This document shows, piece by piece, positions 52,182-61,502 of a stretch of 64,000 bases of DNA. The stretch's first letter is position 1. Each line of letters opens with the position of its first letter. This stretch comes from Hymenobacter guriensis (lineage in GTDB: Bacteria; Bacteroidota; Bacteroidia; Cytophagales; Hymenobacteraceae), in contig NZ_JADWYK010000001.1 of NCBI RefSeq assembly GCF_015773195.1, positions 434,001 to 498,000 on the forward strand. Direction: 5' to 3'. The notes beneath the pieces were generated by a model. It ran no database searches. It was not told the DNA's origin and saw only the letters and a list, made by a program, of their open reading frames with translations. Position numbers and translations under genes: made by a program.

Positions 52182-52991
52182 TTACCGCAGCTGCAGTACC
52201 AGCCGCACGCCGGTAGCATCTTGGTACTGCCAGGGCGAGGCCGAAACGTGGCCGATACGCTTGCCCAGGTTGGGCTGGCGCCCCCAGCGGTTACGGTGGG
52301 TGAGGTAGCCCAGGTGCGCCGACAGAATTCCCAGGCCGGCTCCGGCCACCACGTCGCTTTGCCAGTGGCGGTTGTTGAGCATCCGTAAGGCGGCTACGCT
52401 TGTGGCAATGGTATAGGCTCCTACCCCGTACCACTGGCTTTTGTCGCGAAACTCGGTGTGGACGATACTGGCCGCCAGAAAGGCCTGCGCCGTGTGGCCC
52501 GAAGGAAAAGAATGCCGGTCGGAGCCGTCGGGGCGCTCCACGCCGGTCGTGTACTTAAGCGCCATCACGGCCCCCGCAAATATCAGCTCCGACTTTACAA
52601 TCACCAGCGCTATGTTCAGCCGGTCGTTGCGCGACTCTACACCGGCCAGGGTGGCAATGGCCAGCTCCGCATACGGCGCCAGAATCAGGTAATCATCGAC
52701 CTTGGTGTGGAAATTGGGGAAAGCGCGCTGGATGTCCCGCCGGGCATCGTAGCTGCTATACAGGCCGTTTCCGTTGATGGTGGACGCCCCGTAGCCGATA
52801 AGCAGCACTGGAATAGCGGTAGCCCGCACCAGCTTATGCTGGTACCAGCGCGGCCGGATCGGAGCCGTGACTTCATACTTATGGGCTGTATCGGCCGGCG
52901 CAGCAGGAGCCGACTGCGCCAGCGCGGGCGAGGCGCCGGCAAACGTCAGCCACAGAAATAAGAGCCACGCGGGCCGTTGACGAAAAAGCAT
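52182..52991 (-). CDS. PAP2-superfamily phosphatase, exported
   Basis: 269 residues with signal peptide (to about residue 25, ASPALAQ). The three phosphatase motifs are visible: KYTTGVERP (K-x6-RP), SFPSGHTAQA (PSGH) and NNRHWQSDVVAG (R-x-H-x-x-x-D type). Several hydrophobic helices lie between. It should dephosphorylate a lipid or sugar-lipid phosphate on the periplasmic side, e.g. undecaprenyl-PP or PgpB-like. A Bacteroidota-type gene close to envelope genes. Confidence 0.87.
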   Translation of the reverse strand: MLFRQRPAWLLFLWLTFAGASPALAQSAPAAPADTAHKYEVTAPIRPRWYQHKLVRATAIPVLLIGYGASTINGNGLYSSYDARRDIQRAFPNFHTKVDDYLILAPYAELAIATLAGVESRNDRLNIALVIVKSELIFAGAVMALKYTTGVERPDGSDRHSFPSGHTAQAFLAASIVHTEFRDKSQWYGVGAYTIATSVAALRMLNNRHWQSDVVAGAGLGILSAHLGYLTHRNRWGRQPNLGKRIGHVSASPWQYQDATGVRLVLQLR

Positions 52992-53003
52992 CTGTAAAGC
53001 TTG

Positions 53004-55004
53004 TTAAGGCAGTAATTCAATCCGGTCGATCCGGTCCCCGATTTCCAGCTGGCTTAGCACGTCCATGCCCTGCTCTACCTGCGCGAAAATGGTGTAGCGG
53101 CCGTCGAGGTGGGGCGTAGGCGCGTGGGTGATAAACCACTGGCAGCTTTCCGTATCCTTGCCGGCCGAGGCCAGACCTACTGCGCCTTCCACGTAGCGCA
53201 GATCGGCAAACTCGGAGCGCAGGTTGTAGTCGGAGCTGCCCCACCCGTCGCCGCGCGGGCAGCCGCCCTGGGCCACGAAGTTGGGCACCACGCGGTGAAA
53301 GTTCTTCTTTTCGTAGAAGCCCTGCCCCACCAGCTCCACAAAGCTGGCCACCGAGCCGGGCGCCTGCTCCACCAGCAGCACGAAGGTGATGGGGCCGCGC
53401 CCAGTATGCACCACCGCTTTCTGGCCCACCGGAACACGCTGCACCACATCCCAGTTGATAGGATGAGTGGCAGCAGCGGCCACGGGCTGGGGCGTGGCGG
53501 GCTTGTTTTGCAGATAGTCAATAGTCAGCTGCAACGACTGCCAGGCTTCCAGGTCGCGGGGCAGAGTAAGGCGGCTGCGGGCCTGGGTCAGAAACTCCAC
53601 GGACGGAAATTGCGCGCGTAAGGCCAGCTTCGGGTCCCGGATGGCTTCAGCGGCCGTACCCATGATGGCCAGGTCGCCGCTGCTCACCCCGCGCTGCAGG
53701 GTACGCGCAAAGGTGGCGTGCTGGACGCTCGGGAAGTCCTTCTGCTGCCGCATGGCCACCAGCGCCTCCATACCGTACGTCCCGATTACGACCGGATGAT
53801 TGGGGGAAAATGTGGCTTCTTCCACCCATTTATAGGCCTTGGGGTCTTCGCTCAAAGCCTTCAGCAGGTAGCCCTTTTCGTAGGGACTCGTTGCCGTGGC
53901 GTAGCGCTGCATAATGGCCTGCCGGATGGTGTCGCGGGCCGGGCCGCCGTTTTTGAGCGCGGCCGCCAGCAGCGTAGCCCGCACGCGCCATTCCGTGAGC
54001 TTGCTGGCTTTCGTCAGAAACAGCTCCCCGGGCTCCTTGCTGGCATGATTCAGGAAAAACTCGGCGGCCGTGAGGGCAACCTGCGCATTGGCATCGGCGA
54101 GGGCAGCCCAGGCAGCTTCCTTTACCGGCGCGTACATCCCGGCGTTCATGGCCCGAATGGCACTCAGGCGCACCCGGTAATCCGTGTCGCGGCGGGCCAG
54201 GCCGGCCAGAGTTGCAGGCACGGCCGCATCCGTCGATTTGCCCAGGGCTACGGCGCAGGCGGCCCGCACGGCGTAGTCGGGGTCGGTTTGGGCGGCGCGG
54301 GTAAGCTGGGGCGTGTAGGGCGTCAGGTTGAGGTTGCGGATGCGCGACAAGGTGCTGGCCGCTGCCAGCCGGGCGCGGTAGGGCACCGGCAGCGGCAAGA
54401 GTTGCACTGCCCGGGCCACGGCCGCTTCGGAGGTGATACCGCGCAGGGCGGCGCGGTACAGGCCCCAGGCCTGCCCCACCTGGGCGCTGGTGTCGGTGGC
54501 CAGCGCGGGGGGCAGCCGTACCAGATCGGCCAGGGAAGCGCGGGTGGCGCAGCGGCCCATAGCTTCCAGCACATAGCGGCGCACGGCCCGGTCGGGCTCA
54601 GCGGTGAGCTGGGTTAGCAGCGCCTGTTGGGTAGCGGCAGCGGTGTCCGCCGTCTGGCCCAGGGCAAACGCGGCGGCGCGGCGTACTTCGGCCTCGGCGT
54701 CGGCGGAAAGCAGGCGCGTGAGGGCGGGCACGGCTGCGCGGTCCTGCACCGAGGCAAAGGCCAGGGCAGCCTCGCGGCGGTACCGGGCCTCGGGGCGGCT
54801 CAAGTAAGGCAGCAAGGCCGTGGTGTTGCGCTCATCCTGGGCCGTGGCAATCTGGCGCAGCGTGGCGTCGGAGAACTTATTGGGGACGCTGGCGGCGGGT
54901 GTAACAGCGGTGGTGGCCGCCGGCCGGGTGGCGCAGCCGGTGGCCGCCAGCAGGATGCTCAGGGCCAGCGGCAGCCCAATGCGGGAAATCGGGAGACAAT
55001 GCAT
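53004..55004 (-). CDS. HEAT-repeat / cyclophilin-type peptidylprolyl isomerase lipoprotein
   Basis: 666 residues from ATG 55004 (the frame extends to 55340 but is not real). Signal with lipobox AATGC, so anchored in the envelope. Residues about 60-480 are consecutive HEAT repeats (R-REAALAFASV, DYAVRAACAVALGK type). The last about 160 residues are a cyclophilin domain with FVELVGQGFYEKKNFHRV, QGGCPRGDGWG, SCQWFITHAPTPHLDGRYTIF. PPIase activity is likely because the FHR and Q/F/H positions are present. The HEAT array may bind outer-membrane or secreted clients (inference). Confidence 0.87.
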   Translation of the reverse strand: MHCLPISRIGLPLALSILLAATGCATRPAATTAVTPAASVPNKFSDATLRQIATAQDERNTTALLPYLSRPEARYRREAALAFASVQDRAAVPALTRLLSADAEAEVRRAAAFALGQTADTAAATQQALLTQLTAEPDRAVRRYVLEAMGRCATRASLADLVRLPPALATDTSAQVGQAWGLYRAALRGITSEAAVARAVQLLPLPVPYRARLAAASTLSRIRNLNLTPYTPQLTRAAQTDPDYAVRAACAVALGKSTDAAVPATLAGLARRDTDYRVRLSAIRAMNAGMYAPVKEAAWAALADANAQVALTAAEFFLNHASKEPGELFLTKASKLTEWRVRATLLAAALKNGGPARDTIRQAIMQRYATATSPYEKGYLLKALSEDPKAYKWVEEATFSPNHPVVIGTYGMEALVAMRQQKDFPSVQHATFARTLQRGVSSGDLAIMGTAAEAIRDPKLALRAQFPSVEFLTQARSRLTLPRDLEAWQSLQLTIDYLQNKPATPQPVAAAATHPINWDVVQRVPVGQKAVVHTGRGPITFVLLVEQAPGSVASFVELVGQGFYEKKNFHRVVPNFVAQGGCPRGDGWGSSDYNLRSEFADLRYVEGAVGLASAGKDTESCQWFITHAPTPHLDGRYTIFAQVEQGMDVLSQLEIGDRIDRIELLP

Positions 55005-55116
55005 ATCGGGCCAAAATAGCCAAAATCCGGGGAGGGCCGCTACGGTCGTGTTCCGGCCTGGTTTTGGCACCGGCCCAAAAACCCTGACCTTTGCCCTGTA
55101 CCTTATTCTTTGCCTT

Positions 55117-56031
55117 ATGACTGCTTTCTCCCTCCGCCTGCTGTTGCCGATTGCTGCTTTGCTGTTTGCTTCGGCCTGCACGGCCCCGCGCGCCGTCACC
55201 AACTCGGGCAAAGTCACCCCCCATGGCCAGTTTAAAGTAGGTGGCGACATGGTGTTCAACATTGGTACCCGCACGCTGAGCGAGCTGACCGGAGCCGTGA
55301 AAGACGAGGTTGCCGCCGCCGCCGGGAAGGACACCGTCAACTACAGCCAGCGCTTCACCCGCATTCAGACGGCGGCCATTGCCTACGTTCTCGACCCACT
55401 GCAGCCCAGCACCGCGCTGTACGTACGCTATGGCGCTCTGCCTCGGGTTGATGTCGGCTATAAGTATGCCTTTGGGGCGCACGCCTTCGATGCCATGTAC
55501 CAGTTTCTGGGCTCTACCGGCACGCCGGAAAACCCGCAGGGCCAGGCCGGCGAAACCTACGGCAGCATCGGGCTGCAGTTTGCCACCCAACGGGCCAAGC
55601 TGCCCAGCATCCCATTTCTCGACAACGTGTCGGACCTGCTCAACTTCCGCGCAACGCGCCGCGACCTGATGGTACCGCTCATCTTCAGTACTTCCCTGGG
55701 GCGGGAAGAGGAAATCGGGGCCGTGTCCTACGGCGTGGTGTACAACCACACGTTTATCAAGTATGGCTTCGAGCCCAGCAAAGTGTATCTGCCGGGAACC
55801 AACGATAAAGTCGGCGGGCTGACGGCCAAAAATAACTTTGCTTCGTTCGGAGCATTTGTCAACGGCAAGTTCGGCTTCCGCTACGCCTATATTCTGCCGG
55901 CCGTGGCGCTGTACTACCAGAACTACGGCACGTATCAGCTCCTCAATAACACCAGCACCAAACTCAAGGGCGTCACCATTATTCCGTCCCTGGGCGTGCA
56001 GTTTCGTATTCCCACGGGCTCCGGCCGGTAG
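55117..56031 (+). CDS. outer-membrane beta-barrel-like lipoprotein, unknown
   Basis: 304 residues from ATG 55117. Signal with lipobox FASAC, then alternating amphipathic strands (VGYKYAFG, GEEIGAVSYGVVYN, GFRYAYILPAVALYYQNY), ending with an aromatic strand and GRPTGSGR-type tail. Resembles outer-membrane assembly or transport-type barrels without a recognised family name. A weak GACCTTTG box (about 55085) lies 32 bp before the start; the divergent PPIase gene begins 113 bp to the left. Confidence 0.72.
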   Translation: MTAFSLRLLLPIAALLFASACTAPRAVTNSGKVTPHGQFKVGGDMVFNIGTRTLSELTGAVKDEVAAAAGKDTVNYSQRFTRIQTAAIAYVLDPLQPSTALYVRYGALPRVDVGYKYAFGAHAFDAMYQFLGSTGTPENPQGQAGETYGSIGLQFATQRAKLPSIPFLDNVSDLLNFRATRRDLMVPLIFSTSLGREEEIGAVSYGVVYNHTFIKYGFEPSKVYLPGTNDKVGGLTAKNNFASFGAFVNGKFGFRYAYILPAVALYYQNYGTYQLLNNTSTKLKGVTIIPSLGVQFRIPTGSGR

Positions 56032-56050
56032 CTTTTTCTGACCTGCATAG

Positions 56051-56087
56051 ATAACCCACTCCCGGCGCTCAGCTGCGGGTGGGTTAT
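56051..56087. terminator. bidirectional hairpin after the barrel gene
   Basis: ATAACCCAC (56051-56059) pairs with GTGGGTTAT (56079-56087), continued by CCCG/CGGG with a one-base bulge. It overlaps the stop codon (56084-56086) of the facing DUF4136 gene. Confidence 0.7.
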
Positions 56088-56668
56088 TTGTTGGCGTCGA
56101 GGTAGCCTTCGGTGAAGACGCGGTACTGGTCGAAGATGGAGCGGACGTTGCGTCGCACGACGGCCTCACCCCGCACGCCCTGCGGCACCGATACGCCCGA
56201 GGCGTAGCCGTTCCACACGGCCCGGTTGGTGCGGTAGTCGATGAGCGTAACCAGCAGAGTGCCTTCCCGCAGCAGCAGCCGCTGCGGCTGGTAGCCTTTG
56301 CGCGAATCCTTGGGCGTTTCATCGGTTTCGGCCTGCCCCGAGGCCAGCCACGCCGTCAGCTCTTCCTGCGCAAACCCCCGAAAGCGCAGGTCGCCATCGT
56401 AGATCCGGAAGCTCACGAGCAGGTCGGGGCGGTACTTGGCCGGCTTGTAGCCCTGAGAGCGAAGCCGGGTGCGAATGGCGTCGCGCAGCACTTCGCCCAG
56501 GGCACTGGTATCGGTGGCCAGGTCACTGCCCGTTACAAAGTCGTAGGTGCGGTAGCGGCGGAAGTTGCCCGTGTAGCTGTAGTCAGACTCAATCCGGGCT
56601 TCGCGGGCGGCAAAGCAGCCGCTTAAACCAAGAGCAAGGGTCAGCAGGGTAATGGTTGCGGGTTTCAT
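56084..56668 (-). CDS. DUF4136-family lipoprotein
   Basis: 194 residues; lipobox LSGC at about residue 18. Then SDYSYTGNFRRYRTYDFV (family start) and a sequence with DLLVSFRIYDG and VTLIDYRTNRAVWNGYASG, typical of DUF4136, which is common in Bacteroidota outer membranes; function unknown. It is followed upstream by a 229-bp spacer with an 11-bp stem inverted repeat. Convergent with the barrel gene. Confidence 0.85.
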   Translation of the reverse strand: MKPATITLLTLALGLSGCFAAREARIESDYSYTGNFRRYRTYDFVTGSDLATDTSALGEVLRDAIRTRLRSQGYKPAKYRPDLLVSFRIYDGDLRFRGFAQEELTAWLASGQAETDETPKDSRKGYQPQRLLLREGTLLVTLIDYRTNRAVWNGYASGVSVPQGVRGEAVVRRNVRSIFDQYRVFTEGYLDANK

Positions 56669-56686
56669 AGGCAGCGGGATAAGCAG

Positions 56687-56738
56687 AAAATCAGGGGGTT
56701 TAAGGTACTTGATATACGTAAGGTTATCCCCTGATTTT
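56687..56738. repeat. inverted repeat in the leader of the DUF4136 gene
   Basis: AAAATCAGGGG (56687-56697) and CCCCTGATTTT (56728-56738) flank a 30-nt loop. It begins 19 bp upstream of the DUF4136 ATG (56668), so it would lie in the 5' leader or the operator. The rest of the 229-bp gap holds a weak TAACTTTC box (about 56859) ahead of xdhA. Confidence 0.7.
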
Positions 56739-56897
56739 TAGCTTATATAGCGGTAGACCCTAATATAATTTTGTCATTTCTGCTGACCGGCCGTCTGTGA
56801 GCCGGCGTATTCTTTTTTTCCTGGCTGCTCACGAGGTTTCGGACGCTGCCCGGAAAGCCGTAACTTTCCCTTTCGTTCCCGGCCTTTTTGCTTTGCT

Positions 56898-58346
56898 ATG
56901 CTACCGTTTTACCTCAACAACCAGCTCATCCGTACCGACCAGCCAGCCGGCAGCACATTGCTCGATTTCGTGCGCTACCACCAGCACCTGACGGGCACCA
57001 AAATTGGGTGCCGCGAGGGCGACTGCGGCGCCTGCACCGTGCTGGTAGGCGAGCTGGCCCCGGATGGCACCACGGTGCAGTATCAGTCGATGACGTCCTG
57101 CCTCACGCCCCTGGGCAATGCGCAGGGCAAGCACGTTGTCACGGTGGAAGGCATCAACGCGGCGCGGGGCACGCTCACGCCGGTGCAGCAGGCCATTGTG
57201 CAGGAAGGCGGCTCCCAGTGCGGTTTTTGCACCGTCGGCTTCGTGATGTCGCTCACCGGCCACGCCCTCAGTGCCAAGTCCAGCACCCCGGAAACGGCCT
57301 TAGCTTCCATTGACGGCAACATTTGTCGGTGCACGGGCTATAAAAGCCTGGAGCGGGCCACTCAGCACCTGCAGCAGCTGCTGGCGCAGCGCCCGGCTTC
57401 TTCCCCCCTAGCCTGGCTGGCTGAGGAAGGCTTTGTGCCCAAGTATTTTGCCGATATGCCCGCCAAGCTCACGGCCCTGCGCAGCGCGGCCACTGGAGGC
57501 ACCGAAGCAACGGCAGCCATTCAGCCCAGCCAGGGCATTGATGCCGCGGCCGCCGCCCGCGCCCAGATTTTGGGGGGCGGCACCGATTTACTGGTGCAGC
57601 GCCCCGAGCAGGTGCGCGCCGTGCCCGTGATGCTGGTGTACGACCAGCATAGCCTGCGCGGCATCCGGCGCGAGGGCGACACTATTGTACTAGGTGCCGC
57701 CACTACCGCGCAGCAGCTGATGGAGTCGGAGGTGATGCTGGCGGTGCTGCCCGAGTTGCCCCGATTTCTGAAGCTGGTCAGCAGTACGCCCATCCGGCAG
57801 ATGGGCACCGTAGCCGGCAACTTCATCAACGCCTCCCCCATTGGCGACCTGACCATCCTGTTTCTGGCTTTAGGCGCGGAAGTTGAGTTGGAAACTTCCG
57901 CCGGTCAGCGCCGCGCGCTGCCGCTTTCGGAGCTGTACCTGGATTATAAGAAGCTGGCAAAAACGGCTGATGAGCAGGTAAACGAAATCCGCTTTCCGGC
58001 TCCGCAACCGACCGACCATTTCAACTTCGAGAAAGTATCCAAGCGCACCCACCTGGATATTGCCAGCGTGAACTCGGCGGCGTGGCTGCGCATCGAGAAT
58101 GGCGTAATTCAGGCCGCCCGCCTTTCGGCCGGGGGCGTGGGGCCGATTCCGCTGCTGCTGCACCGCACTTCGGCGTGGCTGGTAGGCCAGCCGGTTTCCG
58201 CCGAAACAGTGCAGCACGCCCTCACCCTGGCCCAGCAGGAAATCAGCCCGATTTCGGACGTGCGCGGCACCGAACACTACAAGCGGCTTTTGCTGCACCA
58301 GCTGCTGACGGCTCATTTTCTGCCGCTGCTCCCGGAGCTGGTATAA
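56898..58346 (+). CDS. xdhA: xanthine dehydrogenase small subunit (2Fe-2S plus FAD)
   Basis: 482 residues. Two [2Fe-2S] clusters: C38, C43, C46 and C68 (plant-type ferredoxin), and C108, C111, C143, C145 (NICRCTGY). The FAD domain (about 205-350) has ILGGGTDLLVQRP; the C-terminal CO dehydrogenase flavoprotein domain follows. It relays electrons from the molybdenum subunit to NAD+ or another acceptor. xdhB starts 59 bp downstream. xdhC, usually the maturation partner, would be expected next but prophage genes take that place. Confidence 0.93.
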   Translation: MLPFYLNNQLIRTDQPAGSTLLDFVRYHQHLTGTKIGCREGDCGACTVLVGELAPDGTTVQYQSMTSCLTPLGNAQGKHVVTVEGINAARGTLTPVQQAIVQEGGSQCGFCTVGFVMSLTGHALSAKSSTPETALASIDGNICRCTGYKSLERATQHLQQLLAQRPASSPLAWLAEEGFVPKYFADMPAKLTALRSAATGGTEATAAIQPSQGIDAAAAARAQILGGGTDLLVQRPEQVRAVPVMLVYDQHSLRGIRREGDTIVLGAATTAQQLMESEVMLAVLPELPRFLKLVSSTPIRQMGTVAGNFINASPIGDLTILFLALGAEVELETSAGQRRALPLSELYLDYKKLAKTADEQVNEIRFPAPQPTDHFNFEKVSKRTHLDIASVNSAAWLRIENGVIQAARLSAGGVGPIPLLLHRTSAWLVGQPVSAETVQHALTLAQQEISPISDVRGTEHYKRLLLHQLLTAHFLPLLPELV

Positions 58347-58405
58347 CAGCCCCATTTGATTTTGTCATTTCTCTTGAAGCGCCATCCAACCGTCGGCGTT
58401 ACGTT

Positions 58406-60673
58406 ATGAACCACCTCGATCCGGCCCGCCACGTGCGCGGCGAGTCTCAGTACCTCGATGATATTCCGGTGCAGCACGGCACCCTGTACGCGGCCGTGGT
58501 GGAGTCGCCGGTGGCGCACGGCAAGCTGTTGGGCATAGATGCCACGGCGGCCCTGCAGCTGCCGGGTGTGGTGCGCGTCCTCACGGCCGAGGATATTCCC
58601 GGCGAAAACCAGATTGGCGGCATCGTGCCCGACGAGCCCCTGCTGGCCGAGGGCCATGTACATTTCCGGGGGCAGCCGGTGGCTTTGTTGCTGGCCGATT
58701 CGGAGCACGCGGCCCACGCAGCGTTGCGCCACGTGCGGGTAGAAGTAAGCCCGCTGCCCATCATCGTGGACCCGCGGGAAGCTGCCGCCCAGGGCGAGCT
58801 GATTGTGCCGCCCCGCACCTTCCGCATCGGAGCCGCCGAGGAAGCCTGGGCGGGGTGCGCGCACGTGTTTGAGGGCGTAGCTGAGTCGGGTGGGCAGGAG
58901 CATCTGTACATCGAAACCCAGGGAACCTATGCCTTCCCGACGGAAATGGGCGGGGTGCGCGTTATTTCTTCCACCCAGGGCCCCACGGCCGTGCAGCGCC
59001 ACACGGCGCGGGTGCTGGGTGTGGGCATGCACCAGGTGGAAGTGGACGTGACGCGCCTCGGCGGGGGCTTCGGGGGCAAAGAAGACCAGGCCACCACCTG
59101 GGGCGCCCTGGCCGCGCTGGGCGCTTTCGTGGTGCGGCGGCCGGTGAAGTTGGTGCTGGACCGCATGGCCGATATGCGCATGACCGGCAAGCGCCACCCC
59201 TACTCCTCCGACTTCAAAATCGGGCTGGACGCCGACCTAAAGATTGTGGCCTACGAGGTGACGTTCTACCAGAACGCCGGGGCCGCCGCCGACCTTTCTC
59301 CGGCCGTGCTGGAGCGGACGCTGTTTCACGCCACCAACGCCTACTTTATCCCGAACGTGACGGCCACGGCCTACAGCTGCCGCACCAACCTGCCGCCCAA
59401 CACGGCCTTCCGGGGCTTTGGCGGGCCGCAGGGCATGTTCGTGATAGAGTCGGCTATAGCCTGCGCGGCCGAAAAGCTGGGCGTGACGGCGGCCGACATT
59501 CAGCAACGCAACCTGCTGCGAGAGGGTGACCTGTTTCCCTACCGCCAGCCCACCGAAGGCTGCCACGCCGAGCAGGCCTGGAACACGGCTGCCGAGCTGT
59601 ACGACCTGCCCGCCCGGCGCCGGGAAGTAGCTGAGTTTAACGCTGCGCACAAGCTGCAGAAGAAAGGGCTGGCCCTGATGCCCATTTGCTTTGGTATTTC
59701 CTTCACCAAAACCGCCATGAACCAGGCCCGGGCCCTGGTGCACATCTACACCGATGGCTCGGTGGGTGTGAGCACGGGCGCGGTGGAAATGGGCCAGGGC
59801 GTGAACATCAAGATTGCCCAGGTGGCCGCCCAGACGCTGGGTATTTCCCTGAGCCGGGTGAAGGTGGAAAGCACCAATACCACCCGCGTAGCCAACACCT
59901 CCCCCAGCGCCGCCTCCGCTACCGCCGACCTCAACGGCAAAGCCACCCAGCTGGCCTGCCTGGCTTTGCGCGAGCGGCTGCTGCGCCTTGCAGCCACCGA
60001 GCTGAAGATGAACTACGAGGGCCTGCACATCGAAAACGAGCAGGTGCTGGCCGCCGGCAAACCCGCCGATACGACTTGGGAGAAGCTGGTATCGGCGGCG
60101 TACTGGCAGCGCATCAGCCTCACCGAAAACGCCCACTACGCCACGCCCGACCTGCACTTCGACGCCGAAACCAACCAGGGCTACCCCTTCGCCTATCACG
60201 TGTACGGCACGGCCCTCACCACCGTGCGCGTTGACTGCCTGCGCGGCACCTACGAGGTGGAAGCCGTGCAGATTGCCCACGACTTCGGGCAGAGCATGAA
60301 CCCGGCCGTGGACCGGGGGCAGATTGAAGGCGGGGCGGTGCAGGGCATCGGCTGGATGACCCTGGAGGAGCTGGTGTTCAACGACGAAGGCCGCCTGCTC
60401 AGCAACTCCCTCAACTCCTACAAAATCCCCGACCTGTACTCGGCGCCCAAGGTGCTCGACGTGCATTTCCTCGACACGCCCGGCCACCCGCGGGCAGTGC
60501 TGCGCTCCAAGGCGGTGGGCGAGCCGCCGCTGATGTACGGCATCGGGACCTACTTTGCCCTGCGCGACGCCATTCGGGCGTTCAACCCCGCGGCGGATAT
60601 ATCTTTTTCGGCCCCTATGACGCCCGAGAAGGTTCTCGTAAATTTGCACCCCAACTTTACTTGGCAGCGCTAA
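58406..60673 (+). CDS. xdhB: xanthine dehydrogenase molybdenum-binding subunit
   Basis: 755 residues from ATG 58406 (an upstream extension overlapping xdhA is not real). Mo-pterin-binding regions: TAFRGFGGPQGMFVIES, GVSTGAVEMGQGVNIKIAQ, and the active-site Glu in SKAVGEPPLMYG. It hydroxylates hypoxanthine and xanthine to urate, cytosolic. Its context, adk and hpt in the same window, is consistent with purine turnover but not specific. The gene ends 58 bp before the first prophage gene. Confidence 0.93.
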   Translation: MNHLDPARHVRGESQYLDDIPVQHGTLYAAVVESPVAHGKLLGIDATAALQLPGVVRVLTAEDIPGENQIGGIVPDEPLLAEGHVHFRGQPVALLLADSEHAAHAALRHVRVEVSPLPIIVDPREAAAQGELIVPPRTFRIGAAEEAWAGCAHVFEGVAESGGQEHLYIETQGTYAFPTEMGGVRVISSTQGPTAVQRHTARVLGVGMHQVEVDVTRLGGGFGGKEDQATTWGALAALGAFVVRRPVKLVLDRMADMRMTGKRHPYSSDFKIGLDADLKIVAYEVTFYQNAGAAADLSPAVLERTLFHATNAYFIPNVTATAYSCRTNLPPNTAFRGFGGPQGMFVIESAIACAAEKLGVTAADIQQRNLLREGDLFPYRQPTEGCHAEQAWNTAAELYDLPARRREVAEFNAAHKLQKKGLALMPICFGISFTKTAMNQARALVHIYTDGSVGVSTGAVEMGQGVNIKIAQVAAQTLGISLSRVKVESTNTTRVANTSPSAASATADLNGKATQLACLALRERLLRLAATELKMNYEGLHIENEQVLAAGKPADTTWEKLVSAAYWQRISLTENAHYATPDLHFDAETNQGYPFAYHVYGTALTTVRVDCLRGTYEVEAVQIAHDFGQSMNPAVDRGQIEGGAVQGIGWMTLEELVFNDEGRLLSNSLNSYKIPDLYSAPKVLDVHFLDTPGHPRAVLRSKAVGEPPLMYGIGTYFALRDAIRAFNPAADISFSAPMTPEKVLVNLHPNFTWQR

Positions 60674-60731
60674 CGTGTTGTCTTTCAGCCCGCCCCGATA
60701 CTTGCTCGGGGCCTGGTAACCAATCTGGTAA

Positions 60732-61391
60732 CTAAGCCGCCTCCAACTCAGAGGCTTCCATGTTGGCGTAATCCCACATGGAGCGCACCCGCCCGAACCC
60801 GATTGGGGGTTGCGGTTCGGCTACGGCGTAGTACACAGGGGCTTCTTGTTGGCTACCCTCACCCTTTCCCACGGCAGCCAGTTGCTGACGAAGAAAGCGG
60901 TTGTTGTCGCGCTCGTACTGGATGGTTTCGCGCTGCTCCAGAACAACCGTGTTCAAGTGCTTCACGTCCTTCTTAAGCCCTTCGATTTCGGACAGCAGCC
61001 CAGCGATGAAACTCTTGGAGTCGGTTACGGCTGGCTTCTGCTTCACCCCGTCTACATCCTCGCCAAAGTTCGGGCCTAACACGGCTTCCAATCCGCCGGC
61101 CGGCATGACCGTAGCGCCCATGCTGTTGACGGTGCCACCGGGCAGGAAGGGCTCAGGCTTTTCCGCTTTACCCAGAAAGGGCTCTCCCTTGCCATTCAGA
61201 AGCCAGGTAGCTGACAGCTTAGGCCAGCGGCTGGTAATGGCTTCTAGGGTATCGAAGCTGGGCTTGCTTGGTCCCTGCATTGCCTTGCGCAAAGTATTGG
61301 GGTCGATGCCCGCTGCTTTAGCCATCCCCGCAGGCGAGTCAAACCCGAGCAGGTCGGGTAACAGCGCCAATCTTTCGTTTACAGTTTGCAT
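60732..61391 (-). CDS. phage-type HTH repressor (CI-like, no peptidase domain)
   Basis: 219 residues. The N-terminal helix-turn-helix (about 1-70) has MAKAAGIDPNTLRKAMQG with KPSFDTLEAITSRWPKLSATWLLNG, a typical layout of Bacteroidota phage repressors. A flexible linker and a coiled coil (about 130-175, LSEIEGLKKDVKHLNTVVLEQRET) follow. A LexA/CI-type S24 protease domain is absent, so induction would work by other means, perhaps Rha or an antirepressor. The operator array starts 6 bp before its ATG. Confidence 0.82.
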   Translation of the reverse strand: MQTVNERLALLPDLLGFDSPAGMAKAAGIDPNTLRKAMQGPSKPSFDTLEAITSRWPKLSATWLLNGKGEPFLGKAEKPEPFLPGGTVNSMGATVMPAGGLEAVLGPNFGEDVDGVKQKPAVTDSKSFIAGLLSEIEGLKKDVKHLNTVVLEQRETIQYERDNNRFLRQQLAAVGKGEGSQQEAPVYYAVAEPQPPIGFGRVRSMWDYANMEASELEAA

Positions 61392-61396
61392 CTTTT

Positions 61397-61445
61397 TTTA
61401 CGTACCATTGTTGAGATTTTACGTAAACATTTATACATTTACGTA
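61397..61445. promoter_or_regulatory. three-site phage operator region (TTTACGTA)
   Basis: TTTACGTA at 61397-61404, palindromic TTTACGTAAA at 61418-61427 and TTTACGTA at 61438-61445. The ACGT cores are 21 and 20 bp apart, two helical turns, so bound proteins would line up on one face. They fill the spacer between the repressor start and the rightward early gene. Promoter boxes cannot be placed with confidence. Confidence 0.75.
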
Positions 61446-61502
61446 GCCCGTTGCGACAAATGTAGTGCGCAGAAGGCGTTTACCAAATAAAGTACGGAAA
61501 AA

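Noticed and set aside
59237..60649. Long antisense frame over xdhB
   Set aside because: The xdhB frame carries the molybdenum-site motifs; the antisense His/Gly/Val-rich product is typical of a shadow.
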